Both the position numbers and the translations under genes were made by a program. DNA of 64,000 bases from Pyxicephalus adspersus (lineage: Eukaryota; Chordata; Amphibia; Anura; Pyxicephalidae). The DNA lies in assembly GCF_032062135.1 (NCBI RefSeq), contig NC_092861.1, positions 114,430,845-114,494,844 of the forward strand, read 5' to 3'. Below, in pieces: positions 1-12,830 of this stretch (the stretch's first letter is position 1; each line of letters begins with the position of its first letter). A model generated the notes under the pieces. The model saw only the letters and a list, made by a program, of their open reading frames with translations, was not told the origin of the DNA and searched no databases.

Positions 1-2700
1 TATCAATTAAAAAATATATATCTGATCAGCTGGACATGCAAAAATTATTAAGATTATTATAATTTATTAATTAATTCTCAATCAATCAACCCCTAGGAGT
101 AGAGTTTCACAAACCATTTTTTTTCCTATTTAGTTTTTTGCTGCGTTCAATGTAAAATAATTTTCCCGTTTTACCTAATAGTAACCTAAAGCAATTGTGG
201 CTAACCCTTTTATATAATGTAAAAAATGTTTTTTTTATTCTTTTGTCTTTCTTTACTTATGTAAGTTCTGTCTTTACCACCGTGGGTCAAACATTCCCTA
301 GTGGAGAATCTTCTAGGTTTATGTGTTTCAATGACAGATTTTCTACTAGAGAATATTTCAGCGAAAGTCAGATTTTCTGTTTTATCAAGAGACCCCAGAG
401 TGTTTCAATTTATTCTGTTCTGTGCAGGTACAGTCCAACTAAAGATGCCCAAATAAAAGCAATACAATTCCGTAGCATGGTTGTGTTGCATTGGGAAAGC
501 TGACTTACTTTTGAGAAATTGTAGACTTGTCCGTGCTGATAAAACAACAGATTAAAGATATCAGTCTGAGATGCATATACCCAGTTTTTTAATTTTGTTC
601 TTTCTTTAATGAAAGTTCTACATGTTTTGTCCATTAGAGTCCAATGGGAAAAACATCCTAAGACTTTCTGTCTAATTCTGTCAACCATAAAAAATTGTAC
701 TTGACTTGTGTGAAAAGTAACTATAGCCATCACACGTTGTGCCGGAGAAAGAGAATTGTGAGAGGGCAAGCAGCATATCTGTGACCTTCTGGTGTGAAGA
801 AGAGTATCTTAGCAAAATACAGCACAGACTGTTAATGACTTTATTTTTCAAGTCTTTTCTAATCAGACTAATTGTTGTTCCAAGGAAAAGTGCTTGACTT
901 GAAGGTTTGAAAAAGCCAAAACCAAGTCAAAGAAAATATGGGTTAATAATCAAAACTAAATGCAATTCTGCAACCTGCTGGGGTGTCGAAGTAAAAGAGA
1001 TTAAGGCAAAATGTGGCCAAGGGAGAGAATGACTAATGATTTGCAATTAACTTTAGAGAATGAGTGTTTAGTTGAAGACAAAATACCACCTACTGTGTTC
1101 TGTACTAAATGCTGCCCCCATCCTTGCACATTTTTACTGACATCCTAACACCTCGGCCCAGTATAAAGTCAGATTATTTGAACAACTAAAGACAGCCTCC
1201 ACTTTAATTGTCCTGTTATTCAGGTGGAAAATACAGGTTATGTTGTCCTAAAAACACAAATATGGTATAACCCAATAATTATTTGTTGGATAAATGCACC
1301 CTGTAAAACAGCGTTACTGATATTAGCAGATGATGGGAATTATTTGAATCAAGAGGCTGACTCTTAAAGAGACACTGTCATCAAAGAACACTTTTAAGGT
1401 TACTAAGGTAAAAGAATTTGTTGACAGTAGCAATTACTGAAGCTGCCCTTCCATATTGGTTCATTGTGCATTGTGTCATTAAGGGCAACTTTTTTTTTTC
1501 AACCTCTGATGCTTCTGGACAGCCTCACAGCTCCATCTCTCCACCCTCCTGACCGACCAGGGTGTCCGGCTGTTATCTGTGAAGCCTCCAGGGCTTTGTG
1601 AATGACAGCTGGGAACAGACTGAGAATGTTCTGCCTGCGCGGAGCAGGCAAAACTGTCACTGATAATGTGCAGACCCTCTTCTATACACAGCTTCAGCCA
1701 GTGAAAGTTTCAAAATAACCAGCCAGCTACCCTAGGGAGGGCATAACAGGGTAAAAGAAAACTACAAGACTTTTAATGACAAAAGCCATAATATACTATG
1801 ACAAGGAAACCATCAGTAAAAATCCAATAGTGTTGCCTACAAAGGAACTTAACTCTACAACTGTATCTGGTTGCTGGTGCTGCCTGCAGGTGTATGCCTA
1901 CTTCCATTATCTCTCCCTGAACATGCAAAAAAAACATACTTACAAGGACAATTCTTCATCCAAAAGCATTCCCATCACCAAATCTTTTCTTGTCTTCTGA
2001 CAGTTTTAAGAGTTCTACAACATTAACATCAATGACATTCTCCTGTGGAAAAACACATAATGTTAGCACAGTAACTAACAATGTCCTTCTGCTCTTTGTC
2101 AATAATCTGGTTCCTATTTAAAATCCCAAACTCTATCATCATGGTCCTTTGCTCTGTTTTTTTAATTTAGATTAGCCTTCCCTTTCATAGGAGAAACAGT
2201 AATGTTAAAACACTATGGAACTAAACCTTAAACATTCTCAATATCCTGAACAAACAATAAAATAATGAAACAGTGCACTACATACTTATCAGAAGAAAGT
2301 CGCAACAATATTAGTAAACTATCTGACTTTATAGCAGTAAGGCAAGAAATGTATCACTATAAAGCTATTTTTGGTTTCAATTTTACATATTCTAAAAAAG
2401 GTTTCATTATTACAGAGGTGGAAGGAAACAAAGAACACAATTATTTTAAGCAGTAGAAAATAATTATGAAGCTTTATCATGAGGATGACATGTCTAGTAC
2501 AAAAGCCAACTGTAATCATGACAGGGAAGAAAAATTCAAAATGAAGGAATTTCCAGGGTTTCCAAAGGGAAAGTGAGCAAAATGTAATCAGAGCAGATTT
2601 TAAAGTTTGCTCCTTTAGGCTCTGAATAACAATAGCCCACAGAAACATATTCCATTCTTTTTTTTATATAACTGAGGCCATCCTAAGGAGGGTAATTATA
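1..2700. other. Intergenic DNA with no recognised feature
   Basis: AT-rich sequence with scattered short open frames (up to 119 codons at 410-769, minus strand). None shows a family resemblance or credible codon pattern. No RNA gene or clear transposon end was recognised. Confidence 0.5.
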
Positions 2701-2714
2701 GGGGAGGAAGTAAC

Positions 2715-2830
2715 TTATGGCATTTATATGGGGCACTATTAGGTGAACACTGAGGGCACTATACAAAGATGCACTATGAAGGAGAACTCAAAATGAGGGC
2801 ATAAGGTAGGACAATAACTGAGGGCACAAA
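2715..2830. repeat. Degenerate minisatellite with GAGGGCAC core
   Basis: The phrase TGAGGGCA recurs at 2751, 2794 and 2820, with a related GGGGCACTATTAGG just before. Spacing is irregular (43 and 26 bases), so this is a decayed tandem array or part of a larger repeat. Confidence 0.4.
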
Positions 2831-3059
2831 ATTAGGGGGAACATTTATAGCAACAACCCTAGTCTAGCCAAAGGAAAATTGTTATCCAGCTTTCTGCACT
2901 CTAATGCCTGCCAAGGTCTGACCTTGTGGTAACTCCAATTAATGAGAGGGGAGCGCAGCAAATGCATAGCTCCCTGGCAAGGGATCATGCCATCCACAAA
3001 GGGTGGCTCATTTGCTGCGCCCCCTCCCAATAACTACTGCCCCCCCCTTTTTCTCACTA

Positions 3060-4900
3060 ATAAGTCACTTACCTGAAAGGATTAAGCTGGAGATGTAGGT
3101 GTTCTCAAGCCGATTATTGGTCGGGGTCAGTTGTTAATAAATAAAAAGGTTTATTTAAGTGGATAAACTTAAAGATGAGACTTGGCCATGGCCAAGCTGA
3201 ACCAACTGCAGCTGTAGTTTCATTCATTTCATTCATGTTCAGACTGCAAATCAGGTTGCAGTTCCTCAAGCAAATAAACCACAGCCTTGGAGGGAATGCT
3301 ACTAGTAGATTCTACCCATGGCACCCCTGATAAGAAAGAATGGTACCTCTCACTTTTGCTTGCTGTCGAATCTTCAGACACTTGTACCTAAACCAGTGAG
3401 TGACCAAGTGGCTGGTAAGGTGCCAGTCGCTGGGAGTCGCACAGGATTGCTGGATCTTAGGATGGGTCTGTACCTAGCTTACTGTTGTGTGAGTTTTATT
3501 TGAGATGCCTATATGCACAATCTGGTGGAATTTACTGACAATGCGGCTGGAAAGGTTTTTTCTAGGTTAGAAAATTTCTAAATATTTCTTTTGGTTGTGG
3601 CATGTTGGGGCTGTTGGGGCAAGACTGTTGATGCCATATTGTGGCCCTGACCTACTACTTGTTTCCCATCTATTCTAAAGTCAGTCTATTACTCATATCC
3701 ATTTGTTTGCTGCCAACCCTGATCTTGGTTGGTTCTCTGTTTCCATAAGTTGCAAACCAGTTACATTACACTAAAGACTCTACATCTGCTTTAAGTGGTT
3801 GTAGGACGTTGCTTTGCCTCTGCACTTTAGGGGAATCAACCTGATGCCAAAGACAAAAGTGACTTGAGATGTTTTCTGCAATTATAATGTTGTAATTTAT
3901 ATTACTTTACATTAAAACATTGGAAACAAAAATGGACATCTGCAAATTAATCTATTATTTACTGGTCAATGAAGTCGAAAATAAGTGGATGGACTAGTGC
4001 TCAATAAACCACAATGATGATCAAATACAGATTATTATGTTGGAAACTACTAAACCGAGAAAACATTGAACCATAAAACACATTAATGTATTGTCACCAG
4101 AAAATCTACACAGCTCATTTACTGGGATGAATCCCAATGTGTTCTCACAATTCAAGCTGAATCCGGGATCAGGTTCAAATGTAAAAGATGTAATAATTCA
4201 ACCAAAAATAGCTTTATTACTTTGGGTGACACATTTGGATGAAGACCTTGAATTATGTAATATGACAGTAGAGATGACATTATTATTGGACAGCACACTG
4301 TGAAGCAGTGAGGCAGCTCACATAGGAAGCAGCTGGGAGGTACAAAAGTTGGGACATCCTGGCCAAAAGTGATTATTTGTTGATAAATGAGGCAGCGTGT
4401 CAGAGGAGCTGGCTGACATGTGCTCTCTGTGTTCAGATCATGATTGGCAGACCCAGCTGATGCAGCTGATTATGTTTGCCTGTACAGCCCTGTGGACAGA
4501 TGTTTTTATCCACTGTTTGAAGAACGATTTTAGCGGTTGCGCTACTCTAACATCTGCTTCTGTTTAGACAGATGAGGAGGCACTTGAAACTCTAGTGTCT
4601 GAGCCACACACTGGGAATTGTTTAAATGACTATCTAAATTGCTTATATTACCCCATTATAACCCTCAAAAAATCTGCTGTAGCACAATCTGAAATGTTTC
4701 CTAAGCTGTTGGGAAGCACATCGTATGCAAAAGAATGAATAGTCCTACATCCTTCTAAAAATAATATTTATTATTTTACTAATAAAGACTTTCTGGATAT
4801 TACACAATTACTTCCTTATGCTTGTGTTCATGGATTGCTTGCGTCAAATTTTATCATTATTTCTAGATGATGTTGGTTGATTATATTTTATATATATAAA
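3060..4900. other. Intergenic DNA with no recognised feature
   Basis: No exon-like block, RNA gene or transposon terminus recognised. Short open frames at 3318-3503 and 4091-4303 have no family resemblance. Confidence 0.5.
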
Positions 4901-4910
4901 ATATAATTAT

Positions 4911-5506
4911 TTGCTGTAATGTCACAGGAATGTGTCTTACTCTAATTGTCGCTAATTATTCTTACTTACAAATTACTAACAAAAATTATGGCTACAGTTG
5001 GACTTTAGAGTGATTCAGTGATCCTGTGGCCAACTTGTGGACATTTAGGTACTTTGAAACATCCAAATGCTTATAAATGTTATTAACCAAAGGAATGGGT
5101 ATATTTTTAGTAATTCATTCAAACATTTTTGCGCAGTATATTTATATAAGTATTATATACATATATGAAAACTCTAAATTTTAAGACTCCAAATTAAAAA
5201 ACATAAGTACTTCCGCTGCATACAGATACATTGGGGCTGATTTACTAACAGAATTTAGGCTGTTCACTTACCTTAAGACAATTTACAACCTTGGAAGTAA
5301 CAATTCACAAAGCACCTGTAAATGTGGTGAAAATTAATTTTTTTACTAATCACATGGAAGCAAAGCTTAAAAAAATGAAAATTATGGGATATACAAAAAG
5401 GGGATAATCCTATATTTTTTTATTAAATCAAACTCATAGATCTGTATAAACATGTACTACTAAAATCCTTGCATAAATAAGAAATAACCAGTACAGAAGA
5501 TGACAT

Positions 5507-5549
<43 letters not shown>

Positions 5550-5695
5550 TGTGTCATTTTCTGTACATATATATATATATATAATTGGTTGTTTATCTAT
5601 TCTGTTCATCAGTCACAATCCATTAATCATTACAACATTTTGTTTAAAACATAAAACAATCAGCAGAAATCTAAGCCCTTTTTTCTCTTTATATG
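4911..5695 (+). repeat. Direct repeat, copy 1
   Basis: Shares long collinear blocks with 7013-7697: GTTGGACTTTAGAGTGATTC, then a CTGATTTA...AGGCTGTTCAC block, then CTGTATAAACATGT and ATAATTGGTTGTTTATCT, then CAGCAGAAATCTAAGC. It contains a (TA)n tract absent or shorter in the other copy. No coding sense is visible; it is either an old local duplication or two insertions of one unnamed element. Confidence 0.75.
5510..5582. repeat. TA microsatellite pair
   Basis: About 32 bases of TA followed by TGTGTGTG, a short spacer and a second TA run near 5568-5582. Confidence 0.95.
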
Positions 5696-6265
5696 CTACA
5701 ACTAATAAAAAAAGACTCTAAAGAAATTTCATGGTGCTATTTTATGAACACTAGTTTGTAGTCTGCAGTCTCTTACCCAATACAGTAATATGGTAAAACT
5801 TAGGGCACTTTATACATATAGACAGAGTTTGCTCTGCTTGGTTCTTTGGTATCTTACTGTCCAAAATGTAAAAAGATATGGTATAGTTGGGCAAAGAATC
5901 TATGCTAATCTCAATGTTCAATATCCAAGTAGAAACAAAGCAAAGGTTTGACCAATACTCTCAAAGGTTTTACTGGCATACATTTAATACAGATGGCTTA
6001 CAGTTAAAATTAAATTTTTATTATATGCATCACATTAATATTAAACAATATTGACAAGACAAAAATGTAAAAGAATGCTTAACAGTACAATGCAAAAAGT
6101 TACATAATTTCAAAAATGTCATAAATTTCAAAAATTTCATAAATATATATAAGTATTGCTGTAATTGATTTATTGTACATATAGGAGGGAAGTTGGGGAC
6201 CACACAAACTTAGCATGTTTTGCAATTAACTGAACACTCTTTGTGATGTAACCTACAACACACTA

Positions 6266-6266
<1 letters not shown>

Positions 6267-6308
<42 letters not shown>
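6267..6308. repeat. TA microsatellite
   Basis: Uninterrupted run of about 21 TA units. Confidence 0.95.
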
Positions 6309-6309
<1 letters not shown>

Positions 6310-7012
6310 CGTAATAGTCTATCTTCTTCAGTCTTGGAGAGCCCTAATAAACCAGGCCCATAATAGAATAACGAATATATGGGAGAATCTCCATCACCAT
6401 CACCTACATCTATCCCACACATGGGTCACAAAAATGGAAAAAAGCCAACATGTTCAAAAGTATAAAGGATGATCTAATGCCAAATAGTCGTATGTGAGTG
6501 GTAATAAATCTTACCATTGAACTACATTTGTCTTTGAAGCTGAGACAAATCCTTTTAAATAAAGAATGTCTACAAACAAAACTTTATTTTAATTTGTGAT
6601 AACATTTGGGGTGTTTGATACCCCTATCCATTGTCAACATGACGCGGAATACTTGCAGATATAGGGCAACACGACATGATGCTGTGTTCTCTGGGACAAA
6701 GTCACACAGAAGAATAGTTTTCTTTTCCATGTGAATGGGGCTTTTACATACAAACATTAAAGCATGACCTAGGACAAACAAATTGAGAAACACATTTATT
6801 AACAAATTAAAATGGTAGAAGTGATATAAAAAATGGCAAAATCATGATATTAAAATTGAATGTAATACGCCAATTGTCTGATATTTTGTAATTTTGCCTA
6901 TTCAGGTCTTGTCTAGATAACTGTTGGGGATTTTCCCCTAATCTTCTATTCATGTGAAAACATTTATTGCTGTCTGCACATTCCAGTCCCTATGTTCCCC
7001 ATTCCACAAATT

Positions 7013-7697
7013 TATTGCTCTAGTGTCATGGGAATGTGACTTACCATAACCCTCACTAATTAATCTTACTTTTTTTTAGATAGAGTTGGACTTTAGAGTG
7101 ATTCTGTGGCCATAATTTGAAACCAACCATCTAAGTAATTATACTTGGATGGTTTCAAATACGTATTAATAATATAATAATATCAATAAAAGATATACAA
7201 AATAGAAATATTTTTAGTATATACTGTAAATATATATATATATTTCTCTAAATTAGGGCTGATTTAGGCTGTTCACCTAACAAGGCAATTTTTTACCTTG
7301 AAAGCGACAATTCACTTTTTTTAATAATCACATGAAATTAGGAAATAAGAAATTCTTAGAGAATATGAAAATAGGTGAAATTCCTTTCAATTCCTTTATT
7401 AAATCTACCCATTGCATACAGTACAGATCACAGTGGACAGGATAATCATTCAAGTTTTATTTACCCTTTGAAAAAAGTATTTTAATCCTAGGAAAACCCA
7501 AATATCTGTATAAACATGTGCTAATGAGATCCTTGCATAAAGAAAGAATCACCCATACAGAAAATGACACAAAGATTATATATAATTATTTATATAATTG
7601 GTTGTTTATCTTTACTGTTCATCAGTCACAATCTATTAATCATTATATTTTGTTTAAAACATTACGCTATCAGCAGAAATCTAAGCATTTTTTTCTG
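7013..7697 (+). repeat. Direct repeat, copy 2
   Basis: Second copy of the sequence at 4911-5695, about 2.07 to 2.1 kb downstream in the same orientation, with small indels. The two copies differ at many positions, so the event is old. Confidence 0.75.
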
Positions 7698-8479
7698 TCA
7701 AGTGATAACTCCTAAATGATTTATTATTGGAAGTTCCCATTATTAGTAAGTCCTGAGATTCTTATCTGTCACTACCTCTATAGCTGGAAAGCTTTCCTTT
7801 TCTCCAGTGATAAAGGCAGGATTTGTATCTGTGATCAGTGAGGTAAACCATTCACGCACCTATTTTTATTTTAATATACCTGTGTTACTTTTTTGCATAG
7901 AAAATATTTGCAGGATCTGAAAAGATAATCTCAATTTCTTTACTATTGTCAAAGTTGTTTTGATATAATGGTTAAGTTTTATGTCTAATATATAAAGAAT
8001 TTTGAAGATTGAAAAATGTGAACCTTGCTAAAAACGTCATAATTTGGTATAGTCATGGAGTAACACCTGACATTTTTTTCAGTCTTGCAAAATCATATAA
8101 TAAATAATTAACATTGCTGTTGTCCTGCTTATCTCCCTTGTCATATAAAACTTAGGGATAGGTAAGACAAAGTTCAGCATGTTCAGAAGAGGGAAACATT
8201 GACTTTGGAACACAACATAGAAATGTTGCCAAAATATAAATAATTTTCAGCAAAACTACACTTTAAATATCATAGGTATGAGATAGCAATGCTAACCATT
8301 AGGTTAGGTGACAAGTGGGAATACAGATGTCTATCAATAGGGACACAGGTTTCAGGCTGAAACGGGAGTTTCTACTTGCCGGTCCTAGGCTATACCCACA
8401 TGTAATGTTTAGACTATATGACCGATAGAAAGGAAAGCAAAATTCTGAAAGGACAGCCTTACCTGTACACACACTTACC

Positions 8480-8850
8480 TGTAGATCCTGCCCTGTCCCG
8501 GCCTCTATCTTTATTTCTGTCTGGACAGAGCAGCTGATATGGCCATCGTCTTTTTATCTTATACCGGGTTCTGCTCATGTCACTTATGCTGGCACTGCGC
8601 AGGTGCGAGTTGGATGACGTGTCTTCCTAAAGAATGTAAAAAAAAATTCTGCTCTCACTGTGCATGTGAGATCGAGCACTTTTCATTTACACATTCTAGG
8701 AAAGCCCTTTATGATGCATGCTCAATTTTAGGCATGCGCAGAAGGAGCAGCCCACAGAATCCCTTAAAAAAAAAAATCAAGGAAAATTTTTTCGGAATGT
8801 TGAAATGTGGTGATAGGTCCTTTTTAACGCCCATAGTCTAGCCAGATTTA
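8480..8850. mobile_element. Possible MITE related to the 14.2 and 18.7 kb copies
   Basis: GC-richer island with phrases such as CACTGCGCAGGTGCGAG and GGCATGCGCAGAAGGAGCAG that recur in the 14.23 and 18.70 kb elements. No clear terminal repeats were found, so the limits are approximate. Confidence 0.4.
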
Positions 8851-9354
8851 TTTTAAATTCTGTAGAAGTTTGTCCGGGGAAGATAAGATTTCAGCCAGAA
8901 TTACCAGACTTGATCAAAGCCTTCCAATCTTCCTTTGGAATGTCATGTTTAAATTCCTAATTTTCAGGAAATAATGTACATTTGGGTCATGGACACAGTT
9001 TTGTTATACCTAAGTGTATGCTATGTTAGAGCAGGAAATTCCTTACTGTTGGGTTTCCTTTTTACTTCTGACAATAATGATAACACTAAATCCTATGTAT
9101 GTTTGCTGGTAAGATAAATATTTTAGAACAAGATAATTGACAAATATTTATTAAGTGGTTTAGCAACATATACATTTGTTAAATTATTTTTTATATGGTG
9201 AATAGTCCATATGTGATTTTTACAGTTTTGTATAAAGCAAATTCAGATCACCCACGTTGTGTTGTAGGCATCTTTTAAAGATTAGTATATTAGAACAATT
9301 ATTCACATCCCAAATGTACATATATATTGAAGGTTTTCTCATGCTAAGAGAAGC

Positions 9355-9390
9355 ATAATTCAAAAGTATATATATATACTTTTGAATTAT
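9355..9390. repeat. 36-bp perfect AT-rich palindrome
   Basis: The two 18-base arms are exact reverse complements with no spacer (outer arm ATAATTCAAAAG). It is followed directly by further TA-rich sequence to about 9435. Confidence 0.9.
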
Positions 9391-9650
9391 AAATTATATG
9401 TATATATATATATTTATAATAATATATATATATTACGCTTTTTTCTTACACTGATTTAAAGCTGCTTGTCTTTTTTTTATTATAGACTGACAAAACACAT
9501 ATTATTAATATTTAGTCTTATATCTGAAGCCTGAATATGGCATTTTTGATTTGCAGGCTTAAGGATTTATTTTTTCCAATAAATGTTCAGTCTGCATTTG
9601 ATTACTATTTTGAAGAACATGTTTAATAGATCCCAGGTACCAGGCATTTG

Positions 9651-9862
9651 GCCTGATTTATTAAAGATCTCCAATACTGGTGAAGGTGAAGGCTATCAGG
9701 GTGAACCTGGAAGATCCAGTAAACTTCGAATGTATTTGATTTAGGATTGAAAACATTTAGTAAGAAAATGTTAAAAGATTTTTAAAAATCTATTCCAGGT
9801 TTGCTAGATCACTCATGATAGTGTATTTTCACCAGTCTTGTAGAGCTTTAATAAATCAGGCC
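9651..9862. mobile_element. Fold-back MITE, GCCTGATTTATTAAAG family, full copy
   Basis: Begins GCCTGATTTATTAAAG and ends with its reverse complement form CTTTAATAAATCAGGCC. Internal arms pair around a centre with ATTGAAAACATTT. It belongs to the most frequent repeat family in this window. Confidence 0.85.
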
Positions 9863-9899
9863 TATTGCGTCCCAGGCAAGGCCAGCAGAGCATTAAGTA

Positions 9900-12440
9900 T
9901 TTGTGAACAACATCTGTGTTTTTTAAATATTAAGAGCTCCTTTTTTTTAAGCAGCAAGAGGGCCACAATAATGCCAAACCATTGCTTTTACAATTTCGCC
10001 TTAGTCTTTCTTTTGTGATATTTTACTTATTATTTCATCTGAAACACCACTTTGTACAAAAGACATACCTCTAGCTACCTAGTCTTTTGGACTGTATGGT
10101 GAATTTTTTGAATCAACAAAATCCACAGGCAGTGTCAACTCATAATAAGATTTAGAATCCAATGTAGTTTATTCTAGCCTGACATTTTGTTAGATATGGA
10201 AAAATCAGTTTGATCCCAGAGCCTCCTTACTCCCAAAAATCTTAAAAAAAACACAGAAAGGAAAAACAACAGTCCTCCAACAGACAGCTTGTTATACCAC
10301 CAACGGGCACTATTTTAATGCAAAATTATCACATCAGACATTAGATAAAATAGAAGAATTGTGTAGGGTAATTGTATACCATGGTAATGCCCCTGAACAG
10401 AGTCAAATTGGCCCTGTTGGACAACTGAAGGACCCTTCAATGGGCCCATTTACTCGGTAGTAGGCCCTGTTGTTTAGGACTGTAGAAAGCTCCAGTGGGC
10501 CCCTTTTTTCAGATGCTGACATAAGCAGTGCAATATCACTGTACTGCACACTAATGCACCAGCAACATTGTCAGGACATCACATGCACAGTTATTGTGTA
10601 ACTTCTTGCATTTGCATTTACTGCCTCCTGTGCCCTGCCCACTGCCCACCTCCTCCATGGGTCATTATAACAGAAGTTCCAATGCACTGCAACAGCATCT
10701 TGGGAGCTGCTAAGAGGAGGGGAGAGGGAGGTTGGTTGATATATTTTGTGTCTGTTCACTGGCCATGTGGTGGAGGAGGCAAAAAAGCACGGAAATGGCT
10801 GTCCTGTTGCTTAGTACATGATGTGATCCAAGCGTTAAGTTTAATAATTTACCTAAGCAGTACTGTCTAACTATTTTATCCTAAGTTTCTTGTCTATAAG
10901 TTTTAGATCTTTTACAGTAACAGTTAAAAATAACAAAATAAAGTAGTTAGGCAAAAACAGAAAATAATTTTGTAATAGATAACTGACTGATTTATGAATG
11001 TGACCTAACAACAATGTTTGGCTTATTATTTTATTAGCTAACTGATCAGTGTTAGATTTATGGATAAAACCTATACATTCTCATGACATGTTATAAAATG
11101 TAAAACAAGAATAGAAACTCTCTAAACTTGTTTGGTGCCACCAGTCCAGAAATTCTAGGGGCTGTAAAAAAAACATAAAATATGTGCAATTGTAAACATC
11201 ATAAATAAATAAAGATTTCTGCTAAACTGATTGAAATTGTATACTTAAGTTTAGTAGAATGTGGCTTTCACATATGTTTGCATGTAAACTTTTAGCTATA
11301 AACTAAGTGCTAATGGGAACATTTGAGAAATTCTGGCTAATATTCAGCCATTGTGCTACTGCATGAAATGTTTCTAAATGACTAAGTAGTCATTTGGACA
11401 CAGTAGCTGAAAAAGGTCTCCTAAAATACCTGACCCACAGGTGTAATTTCTATTTCAAAATTTAGGACCAAAATAGCAAAAAATTTAGGACAAAAATTTA
11501 TCAAACAGGTATACAACCATATAAAAACAGTGCTACTCAGATCTGTTACTCCAATTGACTAGTATATCTCTGTATACTAATGGATTAGGAGTACCCTTAC
11601 CTGAATACCTTATTTAACGTACAGTTTCCACATAGTTTGATGGTCAAGTGTCAATAAACCTTTACCTTTAGTCAAGTGTCAATAAACCTCTACTGTAGTA
11701 TAGCTACACTGTGCTAAGGTATTATGTGCTGGTCCCATCACAGGCCTATTCTATTGTTTTATGCCCTCTGCAATCTCACCATTTGATGTTATGGTAAACT
11801 TTCCATTCTCCTAACAACCCATTTTCTGTCCTGTGATAGACTTCAACCAACTTAGGTTATGACAATCACATAACAATGCAATGGCAAACTAAAAACATCA
11901 CATAAAATACTATTTTATACACAAAAACATTGTGATTGCCAATTGTCAGTGGTCTCCCAGAGTCTATAGAAGCAGCTGTGCAGTAATGATACACTAGGTT
12001 TATATTTTCGTTAATATCTTTATGGCGGTTTTAAGGTAAGATTTATAATAAAAGATGCATAAGAACACATAATAGGATTTTTAAATCCAATGGGCTGATG
12101 GGATGTTGGGGACATCAGAGGAGTTCAGGTTTAAATCCAGGAAAACAGCTAAAAGCACAGCTAAATACATATACGGGAGCTGCTTTGCCATTCAAATAAT
12201 TTGTAATATTTATCCAGTCTACCTGGAGATTTATCCAGTCCATCCAAACAGCAGAGACAACTTGCTAAGCCCTGACATTATTCACATTATTTGATACCTA
12301 ATCAAATTCAAGTGCTCACCCTAGCTGCATTCAATAAACAATAATAAATACATAACAGCATAATCATGTGTTTTGAAACAAGTAGATTGATTTATACATG
12401 ATGTAGGAACATTGAGCAGATATGACAGATCTGACCTGTT
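9900..12440. other. Intergenic DNA with little recognisable structure
   Basis: No gene recognised. A pair of 28-base tandem units lies at 11643-11696. A GC-richer patch at 10390-10800 has short open frames on both strands but no family resemblance. Confidence 0.5.
11643..11696. repeat. Two 28-bp tandem units
   Basis: GTCAAGTGTCAATAAACCT occurs at 11643 and again at 11671, a period of 28 bases. Confidence 0.85.
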
Positions 12441-12530
12441 ACTCTTGTGTTATTATTATGTATTACAATTATAATTATAATTATATAATTATTACAATTA
12501 TAAGTATTACAATGATTATAATTATTCTTG
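12440..12530. repeat. ATTATAATTA low-complexity tract
   Basis: Irregular repetition of TTATAATTATA and ATTACAATTATAA. Confidence 0.85.
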
Positions 12531-12540
12531 TTTATACCTT

Positions 12541-12830
12541 ATTGCACATCCTCTGATGAAGCCATCTGGTGAAACGCGTCGGGTTTGAGACCTGTGAGCT
12601 TTATGTACCTTTGTTGCAACACTTCAGATTATTCTATACTTAGAAAGCAAGGCATATCCCTGTCAAGGGACGCCTTCAAAGTCCAACTGTGATTTTACCA
12701 TGTTTCCTTTTCGTACACTGATGTAATGAAATATGTGTCACTCACGTTGTACTTCTTTAAAAAATACACCTTAATTTGCTGCCAAAAATCCCTGTCTCTT
12801 TTCTATTTGTTTCATACCTTGACTAATTAC
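12541..12830 (+). repeat. Dispersed repeat carrying a hammerhead-like core
   Basis: Contains CTGATGA at 12553-12559 and GAAACGCGTC at 12571-12580, then AT-rich sequence ending near GCCAAAAATCCCTG. A CpG-decayed relative lies at 38791-38824. The family identity is not certain; a role as a self-cleaving RNA is a hypothesis. Confidence 0.5.

Noticed and set aside
410..769. 119-codon minus-strand frame
   Set aside because: No recognisable family, no splice or promoter context, no second supporting exon nearby.
5510..6308. CRISPR-like or satellite array
   Set aside because: Only TA microsatellites are present; there are no regular repeat-spacer units, and the context is vertebrate nuclear DNA.
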